A DNA stretch of 64,000 bases from Nemertoderma westbladi. Lineage: Eukaryota; Xenacoelomorpha; Nemertodermatida; Nemertodermatidae. The stretch lies in contig JAUCBJ010007057.1 in the NCBI GenBank assembly GCA_032718475.1, positions 17,494-81,493 on the forward strand. Reading direction: 5' to 3'. Positions 45,333 to 57,998 of this stretch are shown here, piece after piece. The translations under genes were made by a program, and so were the position numbers. Within the stretch, counting starts at the first letter, position 1, and each line of letters begins with the position of its first letter. A model generated the notes under the pieces. The model was not told the origin of the DNA, made no database searches, and was given only the letters and a program-made list of their open reading frames with translations.

Positions 45333-47510
45333 GACTATGTATACCGTTGAATGTCTACTGCTGTATTACAGTCTGAGCAAGTCTAGTAACTCAGTATTAA
45401 CTGCTAGCCTAATAATTAATTACCGGTACTGCTACTCAGTGTAGCGTGATATATATATAATATATTAGAATACCGGTATACTTATAGTATATATAAGTAT
45501 TATTACAGACTAGGTTTATCGCAGAATACCGGTATAATTTTAGCACAAGTATATATAAATATATAATAGGCCTATCGGGAATACCGGTACACAGCTTACA
45601 GTTTATAGTATATATAATTCTGGAATAGAATTAATTATAAGTACCGGTATAATTTCAGCCTAAATTTATAGAAATAAAGATAATAGGCCTATTGTAAATA
45701 CCGGTATATCAATTATTTTAAATAACTGAATTTCTGAATTTCAAGGGTTACTTGGTTACCTTACTTACTTTATTACCGTTATTTGAGCAGTAATCCAACT
45801 GATATTGAGACCTAATTGTTATATGGTAGGCCTACTATTTATAAATCGTTAGATTTGATTTATAATATATATATACCCGTTTTAATGGGTTTTGTCAATG
45901 TTTGAAATAAATGTTATTATTTCTGGGGAGTAATCACTACACAAAGCGGTGTGCTTTCAGTGAAGTGTTACTTATAGGACACTAAAATAAATAATTCTAA
46001 TTTACCTAAGTTACTTAATACTACAAATTACGTACAAGTCGGGTTGGGATTACAATCTCTAAATAAACACAAAAATTTACAAAAAACACAAAATACGAAT
46101 TTCAGGGTAATTTTACAAGAAGTCTACAAACCAGCCTAACAAAGGGTTAGAAAACCGGTTATTACAACGGACAGGGTACTACGGTATTTGAAATAATAAG
46201 TAGTAGTAAATACACTGCGTTGTCCAGATAGGAAAATACCACCGCCTGACGACCTATAGCCGTATCGCTATAGGTTCTACGTTATGTATCACGGAGTGTT
46301 CCTACCTAGAAGTTAATAGAGCTAATCGAACGTGCCTATCAACCACTTTACAACACAAATATAATGCCTACACTAATTACTTCGGAAAGTACTGTACACT
46401 AAACCCTAAATTAGGTACGAGTACTTGTACAACAGATAATCAGTAGTTAAATATACTTGAACAGCTAAAAGAACCACGGCATCTGCTGGAGTGACCGATG
46501 CACAAAATCACCAGTCTTTACCTACGCCGAGCAGCCCGTGTAGTACCGGGGTTAATTTAACTATAGCGGTATGTATAACAAACACAATTACTGTAGGAAC
46601 AAACTTAGGGAATGAATGTTGCGGATAATCGCATAAACTCTGAATAATAAATATTACGCTACGCGTACAAACTACTCAAACAAAATACAGACCGAACACT
46701 GACAGACTACTATCAAGCCTAAACAAACTACGGTATATGCAGACTCCGAAATGATTAGGGAGTATGCGCTCTAACCCAGTAGTGCGACTTATTCTTTAGT
46801 TGGGGGTTTACCTTACAGCGTTCGCTGCCCCTACTGCCTAACCGTACTTAATCGGACAGATGATCTACACACGCTGCAATCCGTTCAGACCTAATAACAG
46901 CCAGACAACTATCCAGCCTACAAATTATCTAAATAAAATTATACGCTACCCGTACAGACTTACACAAACAAAGTACAGACTAAACGATGGCAGACTACTC
47001 TCAAGCCTAAATAAACTACAGGACATGCAGACTCCGAAATGATTAGGGAGTATGCGCTCTAACCCAGTAGTGCGACTTATTCTTTAGTTGGGGGTTTACC
47101 TTACAGCGTTCGCTGCCCCTACTTCCTAACCGTACTTAATCGGACAGGTGATCTACACACACTGCAATTCGTTCGGACCTAACAGCAATCAGACAACAGC
47201 TCAGCCTACAAATCGTCTGTACAATCTGATCAGGCTTACACGCCTTCTGTTCAATACTGGCCTACAAATAAATAAAACTTGACAGAAATAAGTAAACCAT
47301 ATAAAGGAATAAGGGGTGATCAATCCCTAATCCCTCAAACAGCCTACCGGTATGCAACAATCAAATCGAATAATACTAGTGTACTTATACGGAAGTACCG
47401 GTTAGGACAGCTAGGCCTACGGACCTACAGAATGTACCGGTTCAGGTTTACCGGTTGACCGGTACTTTCAACTTTATTGCTTACTGCAATAAAGAAGCTA
47501 TATCCTTTAA
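45333..47510 (-). other. Element 2 leader (2.18 kb) with ~290-bp duplication
   Basis: Non-coding and practically the same length as the element 1 leader. The direct duplication is seen as two blocks around 46651-46940 and 46941-47235, each containing gactccgaaatgattaggga. The gag-proximal end repeats taccggta and taggcctat motifs as in element 1. The sequence next to the LTR (ttaaaggatatagcttc on the - strand) lacks a TGG-initial primer site. Confidence 0.75.
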
Positions 47511-48701
47511 TGTTCGCGCTTTCAGACCTTTGGCAGTTTAACCCGCCAAATTAAGATGTCTTCTAGATATTAAATCGGTTTTTAGTCTATGACAAGTATT
47601 TGATTCACTACACTAGTCGAAACCAATCTGTGCGCGACCATTCACCCGCTGGATATTCCCGGGAGATTGGGTTCGACGGTTTAATTTTATTGCTATGTAA
47701 GCCTAATGTATTATTCGACTGACAGTATTATATAATCTCTGACAATATTATTCACCTTCGGGAATATTAACAGTTCCTTTAGGACGTGGCGCTTTATCTA
47801 TATAAACAGAGTTATGACTTAAACTACTCACAACGATATGGCTTAATTATAATTCACATATATGGCGCATTCTTTAGGAATTGCTTCTTTAACAGACTCA
47901 CTCATACACAATGCTGCACAATACTGCACACTAATCTGCCAATCTTCACTGATTTTAGTCACATATAAAAGGAACACAGACTGACTCATGTAGGGTCTAT
48001 CAAATAACATTAGATTCACTTCAAACCACTTTAACATAAGTCACAATCGTTTATCTGTAACCCTTCTCTCTTACCTTCGGTATATCAAGAATATTGGGTT
48101 TCGGGGTTATTTATCGTTATTCCAAATATAATAATTCATCAACCATATTATGAAGAACTGACAGTAAATAGCAGTATAAAACAACAACTGAACACTGATT
48201 GTTATGAGTTTGCAATGTTTCAGCAGTCAGTATGTATGATCAGTTAGCAGTTAAAGGATATATGTCCTTATAATTAAACCTACTAGTGTAAGACTAAAAA
48301 CTGAAACACGGAGGTGCCAAAAGCCGGTTCTTAGGCTCTGGGCAAAAAACATAACACTGAACTACTGAGTTTCTGTATATACCTCCAACACAGAGACAAC
48401 AAACGCTCTGATTGGTCAACCTGAACAACGAGAGAACAAAGAAACAAAGAAACGTCGACGTGGCAATATCAGCTGCTAGCCGTCGTCATGGTAGCGACAC
48501 TGTTTTCAAGAGTATCGAGCTTTTACGTCACGAATTACGGATTATGTCCTCTAAAGTACAAATACAGAAGAAATAGCTTTTATGTCCGCTAAAACACCAG
48601 TACAGCAAGGACACGGCCTTTTTATGCCTGGTAAACCAACTACAGAGTATTTTACGGAAAAATAAGGAAAATAACCGGACAATTCAGCAAAAGCTTTTAC
48701 A
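47511..48701 (-). repeat. Element 2 5' LTR
   Basis: This 1,191-bp LTR on the - strand differs from its 3' partner by a few substitutions and by a short local duplication near 48655-48680 (aaaataaggaaaataacc). It carries the CCAAT box (48411-48415) and TATA box (48375-48382, - strand), in the same order as in element 1. Confidence 0.95.
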
Positions 48702-48706
48702 CCCGC

Positions 48707-50585
48707 TTGGGGGTGTATTTATTGCAATTATTATTATTATACATAAATATATTAATACAAATTAACGCGTTTACATTGACAACAAAAACATTTAATATTT
48801 AACGTAATTTGAACGTTAAGATTGTAACTGAGTTGTAACTGGCAGTAAATTTGTATTATACTTCTTCTGTTTTGGATACAATTAGCAATAGAACAGGACA
48901 AACCTAACTTGATTTATGTTATTCCTCATATACCTAAATGACTCCAATGACTCCTCAATGACTCTGTACTGTTTCTACACTATTATACTATCCCTTCCCT
49001 TGGGATACAGAGACAGGAGGTAGATTGAGTCACATGTGGATACTGCATGCGTATAATTACTGTACGTTATCTAAAGTATGATACCTCCAGTGACCAGGGC
49101 GCGCTCTACATTTCAGAATTACTGTATGTGTATAACCCCATGGGCCTTGCTGTTGAAAACAAACAGAACACATCCGTGGAGTCAGCTGTGTGTTAATGGT
49201 AGAACATTAAAGAACCCCTACACTAAACCGAGAGAAAGCCGCCCCAATATTAGATTATTACAACAACATATCCATTGGGTAAGAAAGTGGAGGAGAGCCA
49301 GCCCGTCTCTTAATTTTTTACTTTATATTACGCGATCAATTTTCCCTCATCTCGTCATGAACCCAACATGACGTATGTAACCTTTTGTTAAATTTGTTGG
49401 CTATGCGTTTGCGGTTATTTGGGCGGAGTGTGGTAGGCCTACACTTTTCACACTTAAATATTTTGGTTGTGAAATGTTACAGGGCATAGCGATCTGAGAT
49501 ATTTCATTTATATTTTATTATGAGAGGAAGAAGAACATACAACGTTATTTACTATATATGTAACAAAATAATTGTTTTCGGGTTTAACTTGGAAGCCTCC
49601 CCAAATAGTTGATATACAATTATATTTAAAATTATTTCCATGGTCATGGTCATTCACCCGTCTTTAATTAGAAATTTGTTTGCATGAAAGACAGTTTAGT
49701 TTAGTTTTTACTGATTTATTATCTCTTATCTGACTGGGGTAATAATAAAGAATAGGATAAATGGAAGCAAAGTGTGACAGTAACAAATATTTCCCCGTCA
49801 CCCTAGCATGTCTTAAGTATATGATATATCAAAGGGGGAAGTTTGGATTCACTGCATAAATGAAGTTCACCAAACTTCCCCCGAATGCACACTGTAACTT
49901 CCCCCTTCCCCCAAATATCCACTGTTGAATTAATTTGAAGCGATATAATAAGTACAAAATTGTGCGAGTTTTTAATTGTGTGGTCCAATTGTTATTTGAT
50001 TTCTATTTATTATTTAAAGTGCATTTAATATCACACTGGTTTTTAGAATATTATACTATACAACCTTATGTTTTATTAATTTACCCAATCGAAGCCTCAT
50101 AAGGGCCGGTTATTTGTACGCATATCCCCTAATGCGCTCAGTAAGGTTCAAACAACATATTAATATGAAAATAAAGTATCTGCAAAGAAAAGAACCCAAT
50201 ACTATATAATTTGACCTTATTAAAAAATTTGCACTTTTGCACACTTATTTGTATAGACATTTTATAGACTATTATTATAGACATAAAAAGTTAAACAAAT
50301 GTTACAATTATAGTTAGAAATCATTCCAAACTACATTTTAATCCAAAAAATAACATTCTACGATGAATAGAACTGGAAATAACAGTGTTTTGAAATATCG
50401 AAAAAATGTTCACTATTTAAGTGCATTTTGCACTAAGTGCACATAAGTCTTTTCCCAAGTTTTATCCTATTTCACACACTACAATCTATCCTCTATCCAA
50501 TGAAAAAAGTTTCAGATTAAACGGCCCTGTAGAACCGAAGTTATTTATGTTTAAAAATAGTCACTCGAAAATTTCAAATTCTCTT
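48707..50585. other. Non-coding DNA with a short hairpin
   Basis: No gene is supported. The 97-codon frame at 49078-49371 has no recognisable feature. A perfect 13-bp inverted repeat (gggggaagtttgg at 49834-49846 and its complement at 49870-49882) forms a small hairpin. Confidence 0.5.
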
Positions 50586-50658
50586 GGTCACATAGTCTAG
50601 TGGTTATCAATCACGTTAATGAAACCTAAGTTCGTGGGTACGAAATCCAATATTGACC
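50586..50658 (+). other. Degenerate tRNA-like sequence (possible SINE head)
   Basis: The stretch has an A-box-like tagtctagtggtta at 50593-50606 and a B-box-like gggtacgaaatcc at 50636-50648. The ends can pair as ggtca with tgacc. The T-stem is poor and the B box carries an extra base, so this is not a functional tRNA. It could be a tRNA pseudogene or the head of a tRNA-derived SINE. The evidence is weak. Confidence 0.3.
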
Positions 50659-52560
50659 TGACCATTCTTAATTTTTTTGCAAAAAAAATTATTTTTATTT
50701 TTTCACTAAAATCGCTCTAACTTCGGTTCTGGTGGTCCAAATTCAATAAAATTGGTATATTCTTTGCCATAATTTTTTTCTTAATCTTTTGAGAAGGGGT
50801 TATTTTTGTCCCCAAAAAAATTAAAAAAAAGGGCCAAAATAACGCGATATTTTTCGACCCTTAAAATTCGTAATTTTAATTATATATGTTAAGATAAAAG
50901 ATAGCGGAGTTAATTTGATACTTTTTACAGGTACTTTTGGCGCAATACGCTAAATTATAATGGAATAGCGATTTGTTAAAAAAAAAATTTTCGTCCCTTT
51001 TTATAAATATTATATTTCACACGATCGCCTGCCGCTCCAGTTTTATAATACCTCCGGCGCTGTGATTAACGCTGTTAGATAGATAATTTAACGCACTATA
51101 AGTCTGTGTAAACAAATCTCCCGTAAGTTAAGTAGTTTTCGAGCTAGACGATTTCCCGCGAAGCAAGTTTGAAGCGCGAAATTATAATTTTGGCCCTCAT
51201 TTTTTTAATATCATCCTTGGAGCAAAACCGATAGCATATTTGAATTCCCCGTATGGATATTGACTGTATAGAATGTACCTTAACCAACTAAAGTTAAAAA
51301 TAAAAAATTATTCGATAAAAACTACTTTACAAATTCTGGCCCTTTTTGGCCCCTATTGCCGACATATTTTTTGTACCCCCATTCGATAGGAACGTAGCCC
51401 CAATGGTCTTCTACGAGTTTCATAAAAGAATTAGTGGATTCCTACCCGCGTTGTCGAATTAAACATTTCGGAAATAAGTTTTCCAAAAAAGACGGACAAA
51501 AACGTACAAATTTACAGCCCCTTTTTCCACCCGAAATTTTAATAAATATCTTACCCCCATTCGATACGAAGGTAGTACCACTCTTCCCCTTTCCAACCGC
51601 GTTACTTTCGTCCCCGTACGATTAATATTAGCCGAGTTATAGCGGATCCCGCAAAGTCATTTTGTCCGTTTTTTCAACTTTGACGGACATTTTCGGAAAA
51701 AAGGCGTGGTAATCTTTTTTGAAAAAAAAAACGAATTCACTAATTAATCCCTTCTATCGTATCCCGGCGTCGGCTAAGCAATAACCTAGGGTTTTTTCGA
51801 GCCACTGTAGAGCGCCTTTCAAAAAAATTTTAAAATTGTCGAAAAAATGACGGATTTTTGTCCGCCGTGTCCGTCGAAGGGTTAGATTTAATAATGTTAG
51901 AGTTGCTAATATCTTAGAATTCCGAGCCGCTCCCCTGGTGAGAAAATAAAAAAATTTGGTCTGTTCCTTCATCGAAAAGTCCCCCAGAATCCCAAGTTAA
52001 CCTATATAGTTAGCGATGGCCTGCGGCTTTAGGAGCGGCCGCGGTATTCACCTCCCTCATAGCGGCCGCGGCGGTGTTGCGTCAAATGGAGAAATATTTA
52101 TCCCACCAAGCCAAAAGATAATAATATAATTATAAATTTAAGAGACAGGTGGGGAAACTGGACACAAATCCCATCTTGGCGAATTAATGTCCCGCCTCAA
52201 TATTAAATTCTCAATTTAGGAGCAGGTTACAGTGTCACGTTATTTTAACCAAAACAATAAACTCAATAGAACAGGTTGCAGTTTTATTTTTGAGAGCAAT
52301 CAGCTGTTATTTGCGTCGAATTTCCCCTGGAGATGGATGAAGTTTTATTGCGTCGGAAGTTCCCCCCCCCCCCCCCCCCCCCCCTCCCCCAATTGCATCA
52401 ATTAATTACTGGTGTATAGGGCATAGGCAGTTACTTAAGCTAATACAATATTTACTAATACTTTACAGTCCCATAAAATGCAAACTATTTTATTATATAT
52501 GTTACGGAATCGCAAACTACCAACTAATTTATTAATTAATACGTATCCGAATCCTAGTAA
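50659..52560. other. AT-rich non-coding DNA with weak internal repetition and a C23 tract
   Basis: Homopolymer T/A-rich sequence without a credible gene. tacccccattcgata occurs at 51374 and 51552, a weak 178-bp periodicity. Two gcggccgcgg motifs lie near 52036 and 52063. A run of 23 C lies at 52362-52384. Confidence 0.45.
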
Positions 52561-53032
52561 ACCTACCTAAGTCAGTAAGGCCAACCTACCTAAGTCAGTA
52601 AGGCCTACTTAAGTCAGTAACGCCTACCTAAGTCAGTAAGGCCTACCTAAGTCAGTAAGGGCTACCTAAGTCAGTAAGGGCTACCTAAGTCAGTAAGGCC
52701 TACCTAAGTCAGTAAGGCCTTCAGTACCTAACTCAGTAAGAACTACTACCTAAGTCAGTAAGACCTACCTACCTAACTAAGTCAGTAAGACCTACCTAAG
52801 TCAGTAAGACCTACCTAAGTCAGTAAGGCCTACCTAAGTCAGTAAGGCCTACCTAAGTCAGTAAGGCCTACCTAAGTCAGTAAGGGCTACCTAAGTCAGT
52901 AAGGGCTACCTAAGTCAGTAAGGCCTACCTAAGTCAGTAAGGCCTTCAGTACCTAACTCAGTAAGAACTACTACCTAAGTCAGTAAGACCTACCTACCTA
53001 ACTAAGTCAGTAAGACCTACCTAAGTCAGTAA
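52561..53032. repeat. 19-bp tandem array with a 225-bp higher-order duplication
   Basis: The unit gcctacctaagtcagtaag is repeated about 25 times. An irregular block containing ggccttcagtacctaactca occurs at 52716 and again at 52941, so the second half of the array duplicates the first at a 225-bp offset. Confidence 0.9.
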
Positions 53033-55938
53033 CTGAAAACATATACAGTAGAAACTGCACGGCAACATCTGAACACCTGAAGACCAGTCAGTTATATTAT
53101 GCTTAATATATATTGACTGAATTGTCCAGCTTTCGAAAAATAATTACTTTCAAAATAACACTAGCTATGAATTTGCACTAATTTTTTACACTCATTTTTT
53201 ACAAACTTCGTGTGAGTTACTTGGTTTGGGCTTATGATCTGTATAGGGTATATTATGTACGCCATAGTATAATATAGTATAGTATATATAGTGGGGCGAG
53301 CGAGGAAAGTAAGCGAGCTTAGCATACAGGTACCACTAACTCAATCGGTGTGTCTGTTGTTCTGTTGATCTGTTGCTCTGTTGATCTGTTGTGTCCAATT
53401 TTAAACGTTAATAACTCAGCCAAATCTCGATAAAATATATCCAAACTTGGTACATATGTAGTCTGGCAAAAGTTTAGAAATTTTCCAAGTTGAATTTGCG
53501 TGGAGTCTTCATGCAGCATCTGAGTAACTGTCTTGCAGTTATAATAAATTTATATATCCAAAAATTATTAGGCTTGGCATTAGCTGGTTTCTAGTTCTAG
53601 GAAACTGCAGGATATATCAAGTGGGTTTGAAATTCAGCAATACCGGTACAATGCGGCAATGATGTGGCCTTGGGAAGTGTGGTAGGCCTATTTCACTTTC
53701 AGCCACTCCAGCATTTCCAGATTGCAGAGTTGAGAGTACGACACCGGTACAATCTGCTGTTGCTGTATGTGGTAGGCCTAGCTTTCTAGACTGGTTGTCA
53801 GTCTGTCAGTGTGGTACTGCTACTGCATTATCTGAGTCCTGTAATTGCCTGAGTGATGTCTGAATTGCGATATCGCGACTATTCAGCCATATCATGTACC
53901 GGTACGGTACGGTTCTTTACCGCTACCTTAATCTTATTAAACATATGTTTTACAGTACGTGACTGGTACTGTTACAGTGGTACAGAGTTACCGGTACCGT
54001 CTTCAGGTTATTGGCGCCACCCAACCCACCAATCGGCTCTGCAACAGCAACCATGCAGCCATGGAAGTTTTGAAATTAGGCGGACTTAAGACAGACTGAC
54101 ATATTGTCAGGTTATACCAGCTGACCTTTATTCCATGTTTGGGTATCCACGACTGCACTAGGTACCCCAAGAGCCCAATACTGCAATGCCCAGCAACGTT
54201 TTGTAATTGTACCGGTACTCAAACAACTCGCCATCAAGGCCACTGCCGCTGTCTGTCGCAGTGTCGTGGGCGACCTTGACTTTTGGTATCGCTACTGCAC
54301 TAGCGCTACGGGCAAACTGGACTAACCGATGAGCGAGACCCGAGGACTGAAGAATGCATTGAATTTTTTGAGTAGTTTGACTGTAGACTTCTATGACATC
54401 GATGCCAAGCTGCTAATGCGAAAAAAAAAATTTAAGTAAAAGTTTGGTTAAATTTTCTTAAATATTTATTTAAATTTCTTAAGAACCGATTTTGGGATAG
54501 AATTGCTCAATTTTAATCTGTATCTAATAACTGAACCTCATCCTGCGCGATGGCCCCACGAACGTGTATAGTATAGAATATAGTAGGCCATGGCGAAATT
54601 ACAGTAAAGTGAACCTACCGAATATGATACTGCTGATATTAGTGATATTATGACTATATGATACTATGACTGGGATTGCCGTATACTACAACACAACAAA
54701 ATGACGTATATAAATATTAATAAAACTGGGTATGCCTAGTAGTGTAATACTATTTTACACAGATTTGTACTAATATTTATAATAGCTAATAATTTATGTA
54801 TTCCACATTCATGTTCTAAATGAAAATCGACTTAAAGTAAAATAATAACAAAATTGAAAGAAAAATATTTTATATTAAATATAAAGTCATTAAGAAACAG
54901 TGGAACCGAACCGCCTTTTTCTTTATCTAATATGAAGAAAGATTGAGCTTATTGTAGATGATTAAAGCTAACTATACATTCAGGCGATGCGATGCAATGT
55001 CAACTAGCTAGTAGAGTCGTTACCCACTCCAGATTCTCGTCTGTATTCTATCCCTCCCTTACCAAGCCAATAATATAGATAGTATTTATCACGCATTGCT
55101 ATTTGGCTGTAAATTATGACGTGAAGATCATCACGTCACATTTTCACAACCTTTTAACATATTTTCAACACTTTTTTTTCCAAACAACTCAATGTCGGAG
55201 TGATTTGTCCTGTTGTCTGCTATAGGACATTGTAAGATCAGTATGACCTGACCAAGTATCTTGACCAACATAATACAACAGCACTAATGGATGTTATTCT
55301 TTGAAACATTAAGTTAAATATATAATCAAGTTTATAAAATGAATCGTCTCTTGATTGCATTTGCTCGCTATTTATTGTGGATTAGTGTCATGTGTTATAC
55401 CATCAGTTACAGGAAAACCCAACGGTTGTCGGATAAGATATATCCCCAGGGAAATATTCGCTGAGAACGGCCTATCAAATTGTTGTTCAGTTGTAAATCC
55501 ATCATTAGTATGTGATGGAACAACCGAGTCCTGCATAATAAATATACTTCACTTTTATACTACCTAAGCGATCTCAGGGATTGTCCATCCTCTCCTCCTT
55601 ATCAATTACCCCTTGTTTGCTCAAGTAAATAATTGGTACTTCAGGCAAGTTACAGCGATCTTCCCGTTCAAATTTCGGCCAGTTTCTCGGAAGAAACTGT
55701 TTTACTAATCGCTACAATGTAATTTGTATTTCAAATTTAAAAAAAGTATTACTATATTATATAAAATATATATCACGGAAGATACCGCGGCACAGAGGAA
55801 TAAGTTGTTCGCTCGTAATCTGCACTAAGAAACGCAATATTTCACAATCGCATTTCTTTTGTTGAATAATTTTCATGGCAACTTTTTAAGAAAAAAATAA
55901 AAAAAGCAATGGTTGTCAAATATTTGTACGTTTCGTCC
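53033..55938. other. Non-coding DNA; one small Cys-containing open frame
   Basis: Mostly unrecognised sequence with scattered taccggta and taggccta motifs and a short ctgttgatctgttg microsatellite near 53350-53395. At 55355-55567 (+) a 70-codon frame, open from TTG and not ATG, reads a hydrophobic start and then five Cys within GCRIRYIP... and SNCCSVVNP.... The nearest upstream ATG (55339) is in another frame. It may be a broken exon of a secreted peptide or chance. I do not call a gene. Confidence 0.35.
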
Positions 55939-55939
55939 T

Positions 55940-56760
55940 AAGTAGAATATGAAAATTTGGTGCAGTATTCATTGCTGGGGGATTTGGTCTGGATAATAAT
56001 TGGGCTTGGCCCTAGCCAAATAAGTTGGTCCAACCCAAAGAAGGGCAACCTAACAACCCGTGGATCTTTTCGCAGAAGTTCAAAGCTATACAACAGAATT
56101 ATATTAAACCGCATCAAGGATCCCATTGAGAGACTTACGTGGGAACCAAAATGGATGGAGCCTATTCTGGCACTTAGAAGGATAATCGAAGAGATATCAA
56201 CAATGAAAGACAGACATCTGGCTATTATCTTTGTTGACTTCTTTAATAAGGCCTTCGACTCAGTCACCCGACCACGTATGTTTAGCATACTGGCAGCATA
56301 TGGGATTCATGAGGAAATTAGTACAGCTATAAAGATCACTGTGCGATGGTTCCACCACATTTGTATCTACTGCTGATTGTGACGCAGATCCTTTCGAAGT
56401 CTTATGGGAATCCTTCACGGTGACACACTTGCACCATTCTTATTCGTAGTTGTGGTTGATTATGTTCTACGCATGTCCTTAGTTTAGTTAGTTAGTTAGT
56501 TAGTTCTTAGTTAGTTCTTAGACAATCTTAATAAAGATGTGGTGATGGTAACACCCGCTACTGGCACAAGAAGTAGAGGAAATCCAGCAAAGTACCTTAC
56601 TGATCTAGACTTTGCTGATGACTTAGGGGTACTGTCAGAATCACTGGAGGGAGCCCAAGGCTCCTCTGCTCATTGGAGCAGGTTGCTTATAGTGTTGGTC
56701 TTTTTGTTAACTCCAAGAAGACCAAAATCATGACAGTGAACCTAGACGGCCCGCAAGAAA
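55940..56760 (+). pseudogene. Decayed non-LTR (LINE) reverse transcriptase fragment
   Basis: A broken reading frame shows reverse transcriptase blocks in the right order: YNRIILNRIKDPIERL, then motif A IFVDFFNKAFDSV (about 56226-56265), then, after a frame change, GILHGDTLAPFLF (about 56407-56445), then motif C LDFADDLGVLS (about 56605-56640), and after another frame change an NSKKTKIM-type block. At least two frameshifts, a stop and a short ttag microsatellite interrupt it, and both ends are missing. The pattern resembles RTE-like LINEs found widely in marine invertebrates. The clade is uncertain. Confidence 0.8.
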
Positions 56761-57371
56761 TGTCTGATCTTGAAATAATCAAATCAAAAAAATGAAATAA
56801 TGATGAAATGTTATGATCTGAAATAATTCTTTGGGTTGAAAATATTTAAATTATTTGATATTAAATAATTAATTTCATTAATTTCGTTACAACATTAATT
56901 GATAGCAATAAATTATAAAATATTTACGACTCGACAATAAAGTAAACCGATATAATACAATAATTATATCGCTTAGAGATACATATTTTTATGCGCAGTA
57001 AACATATAACTGCATTTGATTTTACGTGAATGTCATTATTAGTATGTTGTAAACAGCTTTAAATACCTTGGGCATCTAATATATCATGTGATTTATCTGA
57101 CGATTTAGATATCATAGTGCAAACGTTTTTACGGTAGAGCGAATATGTTAATTAGGAAATTCGGTGCATGTACTTACTATGCACTGGACTATGTGAAAAC
57201 TACTTAATCCAACTCCCGTAGGAAATATATTATAAGCAGTCGGTGTTATAAACTACGAGTTGCTACAAATAAATCAATGATGACGTATTTTAAAATATAA
57301 CTTTATATCAGTGAATTGGATGAGATCAATGAATGCATATAAGATTGTTACAGGAAATTCAACGTGATGCT
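56761..57371. other. AT-rich non-coding DNA
   Basis: I see no gene or repeat here. The last five bases before element 3 (57367-57371, atgct) are its expected target duplication, but the matching copy lies outside the window. Confidence 0.5.
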
Positions 57372-57780
57372 TGTCCCGAAATAACACAGGGTAGTTGCGA
57401 TTTCCAGACTTAAAATAAACGCGATGGTTTGTTGTTACCGCGTATGTGTTTGATAGCATTTGGGAGAGCGATTTATATAATAAGGGGTTAAGTAAAAATA
57501 CTTCCTGATTCACTTATTCAATTAAGGGTATAGTATACATACATGTTGTTTAGGCCTATTTACTGACACCATGACAGACATACACAGCAGAAATCAACGT
57601 AGTCATAAGCAAGTTAAAAGAATAATAATAAAAACATAAACCGGTACCCACTTCATATCAGAATAACTGTAATCGGATAATTACTTACGTCATACTAAAA
57701 ATAACTTAAAAGAAGAGCGAGATTCAAAAACAAACGCTTTCTTATATAACAAAATACATAATGAAATAATATTTTGTACA
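57372..57780 (-). repeat. Element 3 3' LTR (409 bp)
   Basis: On the - strand it begins TGTACAAAAT and ends TTTCGGGACA. The flanking - strand sequence GGCTGGCGGGAA is a good polypurine tract. Comparison with 63598-64000 shows the differences near 57554, 57590 and 57665. Confidence 0.9.
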
Positions 57781-57998
57781 TTCCCGCCAGCCAAGGAATA
57801 AACTAAGTAAATATTTCCTCAATAAACTAATCATAAGAAATTTAACACATACAGTAAATAACTCAATAATTCCCCCAAAAACTAATTGTAAGAAAATAAC
57901 ACATACAGAAAATAACTCAAATTGCATAACATATACTAATGAACTTTGAAACATAGCACAATATATCAACTAAAATAGTTTACATAGAAAATATAAAT
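57781..57998 (-). other. Element 3 region between pol stop and polypurine tract
   Basis: About 220 bp, non-coding and AT-rich. A short imperfect direct repeat (cacatacagtaaataactca and cacatacagaaaataactca) lies within it. The polypurine tract occupies its LTR-proximal end. Confidence 0.6.

Larger units (their letters stand above)
32789..48701 (-). mobile_element. Element 2: 15.9-kb BEL/Pao LTR retrotransposon, relative of element 1
   Basis: LTRs lie at 32789-33969 (3') and 47511-48701 (5'), flanked by a perfect 5-bp duplication. The order is the same as in element 1: leader, gag-pol of ~2,700 codons, non-coding stretch, 3' ORFs. The polyproteins are very similar throughout, while the LTR and 3' ORF sequences differ much more, so the two are distinct subfamilies. 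The element is about 1.1 kb shorter in the 3' ORF region, where the zinc-knuckle part of ORF3 is missing. The two LTRs differ by only a handful of changes, so this insertion is also young. Confidence 0.95.

Noticed and set aside
49078-49371. 97-codon frame as a host exon
   Set aside because: No recognisable domain, no conservation evidence and no clear splice signals.
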